Positions 32,763 to 44,125 are shown, counted from the stretch's first letter. The stretch: 64,000 bases of DNA from Dictyophora rubrovolvata (GCA_029959195.1 CP114126.1:1550001-1614000); one strand, 5' to 3'. Notes: generated from the sequence alone by a model not told the origin. Program-made: numbers and translations.

Positions 32763-33526
32763 CTGTCACGCACCAAAATCTTCCCCACTTGGTATTTAGG
32801 TTGTCCTTCCTAAAGTGGACATTCAAATTCCCCTTCCTGGATAAACAGCTTCCAACTACCCAAATTCCTTCATTCAGAAATAATAAAATGTTCAAATTTC
32901 ATCTATCATCCTCTCTTTCCCTCAAAAATCCTACTTCTCTCTCTATTCCCTGAGAACCATCCCCAGAAGAAGATGTCACTCCTCCGTTATTTCGTTATAC
33001 TCACGATAGTCCCTGCACTCACAATTTGGATATTGAGACAACTTTGTTCACTTATTATTCACCTACTCCAATCCTCGAACTTGATCCCATGACTCTCTTC
33101 CCTGTTTACTCGCCCGAGATTCCCCGAGATATCCATAAGTGTCGAAGTTCAGATATCATACACCCCTTCATGGCCTTCGGAAGAGAAGTTTATGTTGAAC
33201 GAGAATTAAGATGGTTTACAGTCACACATGTTTATTCTACTCAAGCATCAGCCTTACAAGATTCATATCATGTTTGGTTAATGACACAAGTTGGATTAGA
33301 ATACATGGTAATGGTCCTCGACATTCTAAGTCGGTGGATCTTATCAACATGTAATCACCAACCAGTCTTAGGATTTTATTGCTCAGCAAATCCTATTCCC
33401 AAAGAACCCAAAGCATCTTCCAATAATCCTTCATCCCCTCATTCCCCAACTTCATCCAATCTAACCATACAACCTCCCCGATATCAACAAACCCTTCGCA
33501 TACTTCAATGTGTTTGTTCTGGATTC
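32763..33526 (+). pseudogene. Unrecognised coding region interrupted by an LTR
   Basis: The frame from about 32968 to 33520 has good protein character: 'FTYYSPTPILELDPMTLFPV', 'FMAFGREVYVERELRWFTVT' and a Ser/Pro-rich linker. The family is not recognised. A solo LTR with a GATTC target duplication is inserted right after it (33527-35670). More coding-like sequence follows at 35818-36135, perhaps the same host gene. No start codon could be fixed. Confidence 0.4.
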
Positions 33527-33971
33527 TGTTACATACAGCGGCCCAAGATAGTTCCGAAGAAGTCCAGGCTGCTGGGTATGACGGGGGATGGAGTACTGAA
33601 GTATAGGGTGAGGGACTTGGCTTCAACTTATATGTTGCGCCCACTTGCCCAGCTTATGATATCCCTCAATTTCGGAATACGAGGAAGTATGCAAGTACAT
33701 ACAAGTCTGACAACATGTGATACAACGACGGAGTACAAGTCCACGTCGTCGAAGATGACGTGAACAACAAATACGAGTTGACTTGAACATTAAGTCCGAG
33801 CCAACTACGCAATACAGATTAAGAGTATGAGATGGACTAGAGATGAGGGTAACTGATTAAGCTGATTATATTCAGACTGAGGATCCACAGCTGAGGGAGC
33901 TGGGGTTTAAATATAGGAGGGAGCGGAACCACATAAATGGGGATAATGACAAATAAGGGAAAGTGAGAATT

Positions 33972-34518
33972 ACATACATGAAAAGACATCCCAGGGTGTT
34001 TGTGGGTGTTTTTTTGTATATTACGTAAAATTAGTGTAAGCAAAAAAGATGCTTTGTAGTGTGCGAGGCGCAGCCGAGCTAGCCAATCACGAGTTGCTGG
34101 GACGGGCTGTTGACCAATCACGAGGCGCAGCCGAGCCACAGGTGAACGTGAGTGAATAAGCGCAAGTCAACACTCCCACTCAAATGCATTTACCAAATTC
34201 GAGGCCCTTCCAGTTCTACTGTGAATTAACATGAGCAACCACCTGAGACAATAAGATAAAATTAAGTCACTGAAATACTAAGATATAAGATAAATATTGA
34301 GATAAATATAAGAAAAATAGGAGAGAACTAAATATTCAAGAATAACTTGAGACTGTGGTTTGGGATATTATTATAGGGTTCTAAAAATTATAATTTAATA
34401 TTAGATATTACAAATGTTATGGATTTATTTGTGGAACAAAGTTGAAGGGACATGTATGTATTTTTGTGAGAATTAGTAAAGTGGGTGTAGGGTATATATA
34501 CATAGCTTTGCTAAGTAC
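33972..34518. mobile_element. Inserted sequence inside the family B LTR, AT-rich
   Basis: This is the left part of the 1.5-kb insertion. A pair of direct repeats 'GAGGCGCAGCCGAGC' occurs at about 34068 and 34120, each next to 'CCAATCACGAG'. The remainder to 34518 is AT-rich with no coding. The element type is not identified. Confidence 0.4.
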
Positions 34519-35032
34519 TGTTAGGTACAGTGACCTGAGACTATTCTGGATAATTCCAAATAAGTCCAGACCACTGGGGACAGATGGAACAGAAGTACAG
34601 AAGTATGGGATGAGGGACTCAGCTTCAGCTTATATACTGCACCCACTTGCCCAGCTTTATATATCCCTCAATTTCGGAGTGACAGGGACTTAGAGTACGA
34701 GATTAAACTGATATTTAGACTGGGGATCCACAGCTGGGAGCTGAGGGTTTAAATACAAGAGGGAACAGAACTACAGGAATGGGAATAAGAATAGATAAGG
34801 AAAGGTAGCATATGGTTGAACACAGCTTGGGATGATGATTATACAATCTTCATCCCTTATTACTAAGAGTCTGGGGCTGATATCCCCATAAGAAAGGTGA
34901 CGGATATGAAGTCTGGACAGAGTACTGACAAGTACGGAATGGGATTGATATGGAGATGCAGGATGAGTGCAGAAATAACCAGAATAGGATTGGACTTCCA
35001 AATTAGGAAGGTGTGGCATGTGGGGCGTGACA
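34519..35032 (+). mobile_element. Solo LTR, family A
   Basis: It runs from TGTTAGGTACAG to GGCGTGACA, 514 bases. It matches the solo LTR at 39965-40490 in opposite orientation over its full length, with a TTTAAATAC box in the middle. No matching target duplication was found next to it. No internal region is present. Confidence 0.68.
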
Positions 35033-35675
35033 GAGCACAAGGAATGAGTACAAAGAAAGGGAATAATGTTTTCAAGAGGGTATGACACAGGAACAATATA
35101 GGTAGAGTAAACATGAACCAAAAATAAGAAAATTGCAATGCATGACATTAGCACACCCTGTCTCCTGCTGCTGATGAGCTAGAGACTGGTGACAGGGATG
35201 TGGATCTGAAATCCCAAAGGTATGAGTATTTTTCAGCTGAATGTTTATCACTTGCTCTCTGTTGGAATCTGAAACATATATGTTTTGATTTTATAACCTA
35301 TGCAGTTTATTGATGTTGAATACTCTAACTGAATTTTTGAGAGTTTAAAATTAGTTCAGAAAATTTTTCACACATAATTTCTTTCATATGTAGATTTAAT
35401 CTTTTTATACTCAAATACAATATGCTTGGATTAAGCCTTGAACACAGGTGCGGCTTGCCGCACATATTCTCTGCTAGTTGACTAGTACAAGCCAAGATGA
35501 CAACCAGGTACCTTATTACTAAGCGACCGGAATACACATCCCCTTAAGGAAGGTGTCTGATATGGAGTACAGATGGAGTACGGGTCTTGGAGTTAAGGGG
35601 AAATACGGGGTATGTAGTATGGGATTCAGAATAGTCCGGATTTGGACTCTGGGGCACACGGAGTATGACAGATTC

Positions 35676-36448
35676 CTAGAATGAGCTTGATCAGGTTTGG
35701 AACATAATAAAGAATAAAAATAATGAATAAGGGCAAACTTCTATTTTAATTATCTGGTCTCTTTTTGTTTCAGAGTTCCAAGTTTCTTCAGCCTTACTCT
35801 ACCCCTTCGTTACCATAATGATTGACCTCACAGCCTCTTACTCCATGATATCTTCCCAGCATCCACATGGCAATTTCAAAATGGTCATACGAGAATATAT
35901 CCTCCGTCGAAAAGGACTAATTGATGTCCACAAAGAAACCTTGTTACCCTTTCACAATGGGTACATCCAACATATGCTCTACTACAATGATTTAAGGTTA
36001 CCACCAATACTTTGTTTATATGATCAATATCATATCAGAGTAAAGGGACATTCGTATGAGCTTGCGGCATATCTAAGATACATCAGAATGGACGACTATC
36101 TTGGCGACTCATCTTCCAACAATCTGTGCTTTTAGCCAGACAAGTCCTGTTCCTTGATGCCCCTTTAGATGTGTTCCCATACCCTCCCAGTTTCTACTCT
36201 AACCCTCCCAATCCCCTAACTCCATCCCCTTGCTATAAGGCAACTAATTTGATAACATTTTATTTGCTGACGACCAGACAATCTCGACTGATAGAAGAAG
36301 AGGATGTATGACTCATAAAGAGGAGAAGAGTAAGAGATTAGGAAAATGGAGGAATCATTGCTGTAGCAGTATGGTGCGAAAATGGTAAAAAGGAGAGTAT
36401 CGCTTTCTTCCAAATTGGGACTGTTTGTGTTTGTTATACTTCTATTTC
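35676..36448 (+). other. Possible continuation of the interrupted coding region
   Basis: The open frame 35818-36135 reads 'MISSQHPHGNFKMVIREYIL', then 'VHKETLLPFHNGYIQHMLYY' and 'YDQYHIRVKGHSYELAAYLR', with real protein character. An acceptor-like TTTTTGTTTCAG lies just upstream at about 35763-35774. It may belong with 32763-33526, but the frame across the junction did not resolve. The family is not recognised. Confidence 0.35.
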
Positions 36449-36783
36449 TGTCAGGGCTACTCACTCAGACTAGAGGGAGGAGATCCTAAGCAAAATGTAT
36501 TTCGAAAAAATACTAACTCACCTAGAGGGAGGGGATCCTAAGAGAACAAACTTAGGGATCCCTCCTCTAGGGCTACTAACTATATACTATGAAAAAATGG
36601 CGAAGGCCATGGCTCTGATGGGAACGGGTGCTCAGCGCCCGTTAGAGGGAAAGAAGGGAATATGGAAGGAAGGGGGAATGCAGGAAATGGGATAAAATAC
36701 GAGAAATAAGGAAATGAATAAGATAAACCAGAACTGAAGATAAATGAAGGAAAATAAGGGGATGACGCTAGCGTACCCTGACA
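36449..36783 (+). mobile_element. MITE family M1, complete copy
   Basis: 335 bases from TGTCAGGGCTACTC to CGCTAGCGTACCCTGACA, so the terminal inverted repeat is TGTCAGGG followed by a few weaker matches. Internal CTAGAGGGAGGGGATCCT repeats are as in the other copies. The CAGGG terminus fits the YARNG rule of hAT elements. It is non-coding, and no clear target duplication is seen. Confidence 0.72.
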
Positions 36784-37826
36784 TTATCCATAAAATCTAC
36801 ACATTATCTTAATTAGCTCAAATTGTAGTAAACAATCTATAGATTTATCAACAAACCTAACTACTGCTTTATCAACTCATAGTATACTCTAAGATGATCT
36901 AATTATATATGAGTAGTTCAATCAACCCAGTGTGGGGTTTCCACAGGGTCTGAGAGCAAGACTTGGATTATCTCAACTTTAGATATGTTTCTTTCTGTTT
37001 CTTTTTTTCAGAAAAATTATAATTAAAATAATACTATTTGTTCTTATGTATTTTTCCTATTATTTGTAGTTAGTATAATTAGTCTTATTGAAGGGAAACA
37101 GCCTATATGCAGCTGTATCTCTTCTAAACTTGTCTTTCTTTCTTTTTTTTGATTTTAAAGAGTTTTTAGAGACAAGAAGGACGTGTTTTTGGCTATAGAA
37201 AGGTTGTTGGGACAGAAATACCTCTAGCATGGGAAGTTCAGACCGGGAGGCTGAACAGGGACATGTCTTCTATTGTGCTCAGAGCCTGGACACCTCTAGG
37301 GCCAAATGCGAGGTATTTTTGGAACAATGGTTGGACTATGCTGGACACCAGGACTTCTGAGTCTTAGTTTTGTATATAAACCCTCTAGTTAGTTCTTATA
37401 ATAAATAGTTTGGAGTTTTCCCCTTTTTCTCTCTACATTTGAGCCCCAGAAAGTGAATTTTATTTCCCTTTTCTACTTCTATCCTACTCTCTTTTTCTAT
37501 CTAAAAGTTCCTTCTAGATATCTTCCTTACTTTCCTACTAGAGTGCTTCGGCTCTCCTCACCGGGCATACCCTAAAAAGGTACCTATGTCTCTAATTTAC
37601 TCTAATTTAGTTTAATCTACTCTACTCTACTCTAATCTATTCTGATATATTTTAATCTGCTCTAATTTGCTCTAACTTGCCCTAATTTATCAAGTTATGA
37701 GCTAATGAGCCATCCAATATGTTTATTGATTCTTTGAATAGTTAATTAGACTAATTAACCTTGGCTGCATCTTGCCCGTCTAATATATCTAATTAGGGTT
37801 AATTAACCTGTTTTGATTTTTGTGAC
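36784..37826. mobile_element. AT-rich transposon debris with an LTR-like segment
   Basis: From about 37197 there is a TGTTGGGACAG start, a TATATAAACC box near 37372 and an AATAAATAG signal near 37400, which together look like an LTR fragment. The right edge (TTTTTGTGACA at 37816-37826) is the same terminus as the TIR element ending at 39871, so a related element probably abuts the g2 remnant here. No coding is seen. Confidence 0.42.
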
Positions 37827-37982
37827 ATAACATTACAATGATGGAGCTAGAGGCCCACTTCAAGTGGTCATTCTAAAAAACTCTGAACAGTATCCCTACT
37901 AATGACAAGAAATTAAGACTCAACAGCATCTTAGAAGTTCTGAATGGGATAGAACAATTGTCTAAATCGGGCTTTAGTACAT

Positions 37983-39871
37983 TGTTGCAAAAATCGAAAT
38001 GAGTTTATAATCCAAACTAGCTTTATTTTCTTGATGCAGTTCTGATTTTGCATTAATTTTCCTTTTGCAATGTATTTAACCTTAGTTTAATACAGTCTGC
38101 ATTTATAGTCGGGTCTTTTCCCCAATGAATGGGCTGCAACTTCACCTTCGCTATGATTGGCTAAGACCTATTTATCAGTTAATTAGCTAATGCCTCTTTG
38201 TACAAGCAAAAGAGGGTGGTCTGTGCACAATATTGGGTTCTGTCAAGATCTGAAATTGTTCGAGATCGTGAAATCAATAAAATGATGCTGACAAGGAACC
38301 TGGCTTCAACTTGTGTGTTGCACCCACTCCAAAGACTTGAAATGTTCCTCAATTTGAATCTTGACGAATGTACACTCACAAAGATGGAATTCGAAGAGAG
38401 ATGAGGCCTTTGATAACAGAGTCGTTAAAGACAAGGAGAATGGAGAGTTTGAGAAAACAGGAGTTTGAGATAGAAACGAGTTATAACACAAATAAGAGTT
38501 TAACAAAGATAATATTGAATCTCAAGACGACTTTAACTATGTATTTACAGTAAGTTTAAATACTAGTTAAATCGTGCAGGGTCAAGAACAAAGAAAGTAC
38601 AAAAATAGAATAGTACTTAATAGTTCTTGTCTACATCGTGTTTTGTTAGAATCTTATAGAACATGATGGAAAATGTTCTATATATATCATGTGAACTTTA
38701 CCAATCAAAGTAAATATAGAATTCAGTGGTTCGCAGTAAAGTTCAATCGTAATTCATATAACGATTTATCATTATAATTCGTGAGTATGAAAAACGGATG
38801 TCATGAGAAAACGGCTCATGACAGGTTCCCTATATAAACTCGGGACTTAGCTATGTTTCATCAGCCATGTCTGTTATGTAATAAGCGACCCTCACCTAAA
38901 AACACAAAGAAAACCTCAAAACACTCATTATTTCTTTTCTCGCCTTTCACTCAGACTTCTCAGGCTCACACTGGACTTAGCGCAAAGCGTACCTTTCTTT
39001 CTTTCTTTCTCTTTGTATTTGTACTTAGTTGTTTACTCTAATTTATTCTTCTCTTAATTCCTTAACTCCTTAACTCCTTTTTGCCTTGTAGACAGCTGTT
39101 TGGTATCATGGACCATTTGCCTCCTAGAACGGCTTATTTTGTAAATCCGTTGTCTGTATAAAAGACGGGCTGTTTTGTAATTAGATAGACATCACAATAC
39201 ATAGTAATTTGGTTCTAAACTCTGGTCTGGCTCTTAATTCTACTTCTATCTAATTCTCAACACTCGACTTATATTCGCGACTCATCATTGCTTAGATAAA
39301 GTCTTCTTATCACACATTCTCGAATCTCTCAGCTTCAACAACAGGCCTTCGACTTTAATCATCATTTCACACATTTAGCTTAAGCTCTCATTCGACATTT
39401 AACTTAATTAATATTTATTCTACTATAAAAATACAGGGCTAACTAAGGTAACCTTACAGTGTCACCCCTACTTGTAGTAATTATAGTAGTATAGTAATAG
39501 TAGTAATAGTAGTAATAATAGTAATAGTAGTAATAGTAATAAATGTTAGTAGTAGTAACCCTTAGTAGTCTTGTAGTATAATCAGTAGTACTTCATTCCT
39601 GTATATAGACTATATACATTCAATATACTGTTTTGAAGACTACTCTCTAACTTATGATCTTAACAATGAAAAAGTCCCTAAAAAAAAACAAAGAACAGGC
39701 ATTTAATTTTTTATGTAGATTTTAAATAAAAAACTCTCGACTCAGTTAATAAACACAGCTGCAGGTTTGTCATAGCCTTGAATTCATTATAATGCATTAT
39801 AAACTGTCTTGGCGTCTGACAGCCTTATTAGGTTTATAATCCTAAATAAACTAATTTCAATTTTTGTGACA
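37983..39871 (+). mobile_element. 1.9-kb TIR element without transposase
   Basis: Its ends are TGTTGCAAAAATCGAAATGA and, read inward from the right, TGTCACAAAAATTGAAATTA; the inverted repeats run about 25 bases with a few mismatches. It is flanked by AT on both sides. The interior holds other repeat debris, including LTR family sequence near 38285-38360 and a possible Copia-like LTR from about 38640 (CTATATAAAC at 38832). It is a non-autonomous DNA element whose superfamily is not settled. Confidence 0.62.
39466..39560. repeat. TAG/TAA microsatellite
   Basis: A tract dominated by imperfect repeats of TAGTAG and TAATAG. It lies inside the 1.9-kb TIR element. Confidence 0.85.
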
Positions 39872-39964
39872 ATCTCAAGGCAACACATCAGATACTGATA
39901 GATACATTGGAATGATGATAAGTCTTCCGTCAGAATGGATTGAGAATACGGGATCTATGATTAG

Positions 39965-40490
39965 TGTCACGCTCTGCATGCCACACCTTCCTAATTTGGA
40001 AGTTTGATCCCATTCCGGTTATTTTTGTACTCACCCTGTATCTCTGTAGCAATCCCATCCCGTACTTGTCAGTACTCTGTCCGGACTTCTAGTCTGTCAC
40101 CTTCCTTATGGGGAAACCAGCCCCTGACTCTTAGTAATAAGGAATAAAGATTTTATAATCATCACCCCTAGCTGTGTTCAACCATATGCTACCTTTCCTT
40201 ATTTATTCTTATCCCCATTCCCGTAGTTCTGTTCCCTCTTGTATTTAAACCCTCAGTTTCCAGCTGTGGATCCCTAGTCTGAATATCAGCTTTATTAGTT
40301 TCATCTCATACTCTCTAAGTCCCTGTCACTCCGAAATTGAGGGATAGATAAAGCTGGGCAAGTGGGTGCAGCTTATAAGCTGAAGCCGAGTCCCTCGTCC
40401 CGTACTTCCATACTCCGTCTTCTGTCCGTCCCTAGCGGTCCGGACTTTCTCGGAGACATCTGGGATAGTCCTGGACCACCGTACATAACA
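39965..40490 (-). mobile_element. Solo LTR, family A, with perfect target duplication
   Basis: 526 bases, TGTTATGTACGG to GAGCGTGACA on the minus strand. The flanks are ATTAG at 39960-39964 and 40491-40495, and removing the LTR restores g2 coding sequence. It is about 80% identical by eye to the copy at 34519-35032. It is a clean solo LTR left by recombination of a full retrotransposon. Confidence 0.85.
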
Positions 40491-40589
40491 ATTAGACCTT
40501 CAAAATTTCTCAGAAGTATCGCTAATTGTTCATACAGCCCTCAGATGGTGGCAAAGATTATTGGCATCAAGCTCTCATGACATTTGTGG

Positions 40590-41505
40590 TAGTGATAGAT
40601 CTGCCAGGGTATGCTAGCGTTGTCCCCTTCTTTTCCTACGTTTATCTTTAGTTCTGGTCTATTTTATTTATTTCCATATTTCTCATACTTCATCCCATCT
40701 CTTGCTTTCCCCTTTCCTTCTGTATTTCCATTTTTCTCTTCAACGGGTGCTGAGCACCCATTCCCATCAGAGCCATGGCCTAGGCCCCAGCTAAAAGTCC
40801 AGGACCGGTGCGTATCTGTGTCCAGTCCATGAACCGAAGGCCGCATATGACCTTCACCGTTTTTCATAGTATATAGTTAGTAGCCCTAGAGGAGGGATCC
40901 CTAAGTTTGTTCTCTTAGGATCCCCTCCCTCTAGGTGAGTTAGTATTTTTCCCAAAATATAATCACTTAGGATCCCCTCCCTCTAGTCTGAGTGAGTAGC
41001 CCTGACAGGATCCAGTTTGGTTTGAAACTGGTTTGGTGCAGTTTGGAACCAGTTTGGGAACCGAACTCAAACTGGGATCATCCAAAATTTCGAACCAGTT
41101 TGGAACTGGTTAAACCAGTTTGAAACCAGTTTGACTAGAGTCAAATTACCCAGGGTTTCTGAGACTGAAAATAGGCTTTAAACTATACATTTTTAAAGGA
41201 GATTGTTCACATTTCCTCTCATATTACCATCTTTGAGCTCCCTAGTCTCTGAACATTTCATCTACAGCCAAATGTCAGCCCATCCGGTAAGTGGAGGAGC
41301 CCGAGAGACATTACTAATCGTGATTACTAAGCATTAGCGCCCAACAATTACCTGCGTTAAACACAAGTCTTTTTAAACCGATCAAACCGGTCTCGAACCG
41401 GTTTCGAACTGAATTGGGATCAAACCGAACTCAAACTGCAGTGGGTCACCAAGTGCGAACTGGTTTCAGACCGAACTGAACTGAACCGAACTGGATCCAT
41501 CACTA
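40590..41505. mobile_element. hAT-like MITE with internal AACCAGTTT repeats, hosting an M1 MITE
   Basis: Its ends are TAGTGATRGATCCAGTT in inverted orientation, fitting the hAT terminal rule YARNG. The flanks are ATTTGTGG (40582-40589) and GTTTGTGG (41506-41513), an 8-base target duplication with one mismatch, typical of hAT. Without the nested M1 copy it is about 510 bases. The interior is full of AACCAGTTTGGAAC-type motifs in both orientations, which could fold into long hairpins. No transposase is present. Confidence 0.75.
40602..41007 (-). mobile_element. MITE family M1, 406-base copy nested in the hAT-like MITE
   Basis: It runs TGCCAGGGTATGCTAGCG to GAGTAGCCCTGACA. It sits a few bases inside the left terminus of the hAT-like element. 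AGATC/GGATC on either side may be its target duplication. It contains the same GGGAGGGGATCCT repeats as the copies at 31247 and 36449. Confidence 0.75.
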
Positions 41506-42541
41506 GTTTGTGGCCACCCATGATCCTAATCGTGATTATGTCAATTTCCTCTCGACTGACAAAATCAAAGCCGCAACATACCCCAACCCAAACATATTTC
41601 ATATGCACAATGGAAAATACACAGGAGGCGGAATCGCACGGACACTAACGAACGCGTTAATGTCGCCGACATTTAAAGAACAACCTGACACGGAGATGGA
41701 GGTAGAGCATTTGATCTCCAGTTTTCTGAATGGTTTTCTCAACGTGACAGAGTGCAAAACGAGCTCGTGAGTCTTCAGTTAAACTGTCCTCACCATTTTA
41801 TGCACTATGACACTAGAAATTGCCCAGTTGAAATTCAGAGATGAAATAGCATGCTTTGGCTCTCACTCACATCCTGACTTCGCCACTCGTATCAAAAACG
41901 GAATGATCTCAGAAGAGTGTATACATCATGATTTGTATCCAGCAATTTTCTTCGCAGAGGCCAAAAGAAAAACTCTACCTAAAAAGACGCAAACTATGCA
42001 ATCCGGCCACCTTCAGGTTCCTTCCGAGTCGGAGGAAATTTTAGTTTTCCAAACCCCACTTTCGAGAAACGCGGGAAAATTTCCTATGGCAGCACAAATG
42101 GCGTTCGCGGCATACCCTTCACTCGTAATAATCATTGCATTCTTGATCACGCAATGGCGGTCCGAAGCCAAAGTAAAAAAACATAGCCGCAAAGTATTAG
42201 CTCAATTCTTTATTATTTATAAACGGAGGATATTGAAAAAGTGATTATAGGATTACCAGATCCCTGAATGGGCTGTTATTTATGGTATAGGATACGCGGG
42301 AAATGGAATCCTTGTTTGCGCATTTTTCCCCCGTGTCATCGAATGGGACGAAAACAATTTTCCGGAATGGGGATTCATGTCACTCATAGTCACCACCGAT
42401 TACATCAATGTCTTCACAGAAAGGGAAAGATCAAGACATTTTGATTTGATTTGATTCCTCCTGTTGCTTCAGCAACATGCAAATCGATTAAAAGACCGTA
42501 TAAGGTTTTTAAGATTACCAGAGGAGTTTTTAGGCTAAGTG

Positions 42542-42999
42542 ATATCATACATACTAGTAGCTCATTGTGTGTATGCTTTTTTTCATTCTTGAGTTAGTTT
42601 ATATGTCAATAAAAATTTCGTAAATGATTGTATTCGTTACCCAAGTACTGAAAGACATGGGCGTTTGATAACGAGCATGAGAGAAAGGACATTTGTTCCC
42701 ATCATCATTGATCTAGAGATTGTCGAAGTTGCCGAAAAAGAACACACCATATTTTCAAATCGCTAAGAGGCCTATCCATGATTACCTCAAATGAACGAGC
42801 TAGTATCATCGCAACACTTGCTGCATGTTGCAAGGCCGACCATCTTCATGATCGCGATTGATGATATGTTCGTTATCGTGGGTAGTCGCTGAGTTCACCA
42901 ATAGTTTCTACCAATCGATGCAGTATGGTTTACTATGGGAAAAGGCTTATTTTTTTTTGAAACAACTTGAACTTAGTTTATCATTAGCATTTAAGGAAG
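42542..42999. other. Gap between g2 and g1 3' ends, with a conserved block
   Basis: Around 42788-42915 a block (frame 'NERASIIATLAACCKADHLH') is also found, inverted, at about 62740-62880, again between the 3' ends of g2 and g1. It could be a remnant of a third gene or a shared 3' region. The rest is AT-rich and empty. Confidence 0.45.
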
Positions 43000-44125
43000 A
43001 AGAATCTCGCGATCGCCAATTATATGACGCTTCTCGAAAGGCTAATCGTCATTACCGGTATGTTCTCTTTGCTCACTACCATGGGCCCTCTGTCTTCACT
43101 CCTATCTCCTTCGCGTTGTTCCGCCCAGTCTCCTTCATCGTTCGAGACAATCATACTACACTCATCAAGCGTTTCGTCAGATCCATGTATCCTCAAATAG
43201 AGTTGAGTCATGGGGTGAGGTTCGACCATATATCCTCTCAGCCGGCGTCAGCACAGGTCCAAGATACTCCCTTTCCAAGATCTCTTCCCAAGAAACCAGT
43301 TCGTCTGACCGTACAACACATTTCAAAAGTGTGGCCATATGGAATGCGTGTTTCTGCAAAGACAATAGCGCTAGTCTGACACGAAGTCGATCCAGAAACC
43401 ACAGTTCCAATACCTTCGCCGATCCAGTTACAGGAGGAAAAGAGATGCTGTCGATGACGCAAGAGACAAATGAATAACGATGGTCATCCTTCATGTAAGG
43501 CATGTGTGCAACGATGGTAACTTCTTCAGCGTCGTATATTAACCCAAACAGCATGAACCACGGTGGAAGGTCTCTCGTAGGAGTAAGACCTTGTTCGAAT
43601 CGTAGTTGCCAGTTTATGAGATGCGTCTTCAGACTTGGTTCAATTGCTTTCGTTAATCGACGTGAGACCCTCGATCTGCCCCTCGGCCGCGAACATGACG
43701 ATGCCGGAGAGCACGCAAATTCATCAGGCCATAGTCCTTGCATCGCTACCACCAATGCCGGATTCGGAATCGTTGCTCGGAGACTGACATCGGGTGTTAA
43801 TGGAGTCATCTCAATAGGAACGGTTCGGATAGAATGTAAGAGGAGCGAGAAGTCAACCTGGGGGATTCGCTGGTCAGCTCGGATGGAAAGCGTAACGCTG
43901 ATCACTGAAATTCGAATCAGCTTAATACTTCTCTCTAACTAAAAACCTTACTATTTCAACCAAAAACCCGGCGTACACATGAACGGGTTAGATACGGCCA
44001 TTTTCGCTTCGTACACATGCGAGACGTCTCCGTAGCTCTTCTGTCAATAGAGCAATGTCATCTTTTCGATTGGATGTCCATGTCTGCAGTACCAGCTTGG
44101 GTAGGTCGGGCAGGAAGGTTGAGTT
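43000..44125 (-). pseudogene. g1 C-terminal part, unit IV
   Basis: This covers the last exon of g1 and a little of the exon before it (near 44030-44120, 'KDDIALLTEE'-like). The long frame at 43177-43905 keeps 'LPPWFMLFGLIYDAEEVTIV' and 'KTHLINWQLRFEQGLTPTRD'. The acidic tail is altered, and the 5' two thirds of the gene are absent. It faces the g2 remnant tail to tail. Confidence 0.8.

Larger units (their letters stand above)
33527..35670 (+). mobile_element. Solo LTR, family B, split by a 1.5-kb nested insertion
   Basis: It runs from TGTTACATACAG to GTATGACA and is flanked by GATTC at 33522-33526 and 35671-35675. Family B sequence occupies 33527-33971 and 35480-35670, about 636 bases in all, matching the copy at 31575-32721. 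The middle, 33972-35479, is a later insertion that itself holds a family A LTR. No internal coding region is present. Confidence 0.7.
37827..42541 (+). pseudogene. g2 remnant split by four inserted elements, unit IV
   Basis: Pieces of g2 lie at 37827-37982, 39872-39964, 40491-40589 and 41506-42541 in the correct order and strand. They match exon 2, the rest of exon 2, exon 3 start, and then exons 3-5 of the unit I gene. The right part still reads 'ALMSPTFKEQPDTEMEVEHL', 'HPDFATRIKNGM' and 'IFFAEAKRKTLP', so the PD...EAK motif is kept. Exon 1 is missing on the left. The gene is clearly dead. Confidence 0.85.

Noticed and set aside
39466-39560. Regular short repeats considered as a CRISPR-like or regulatory array
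   Set aside because: It is a simple TAG/TAA microsatellite without spacers.
40590-41505. CACTA transposon, because the right end reads CACTA
   Set aside because: In CACTA elements the CACTA is at the 5' start of each terminus; here each terminus starts TAGTG when read inward, and the duplication is 8 bases rather than 3.
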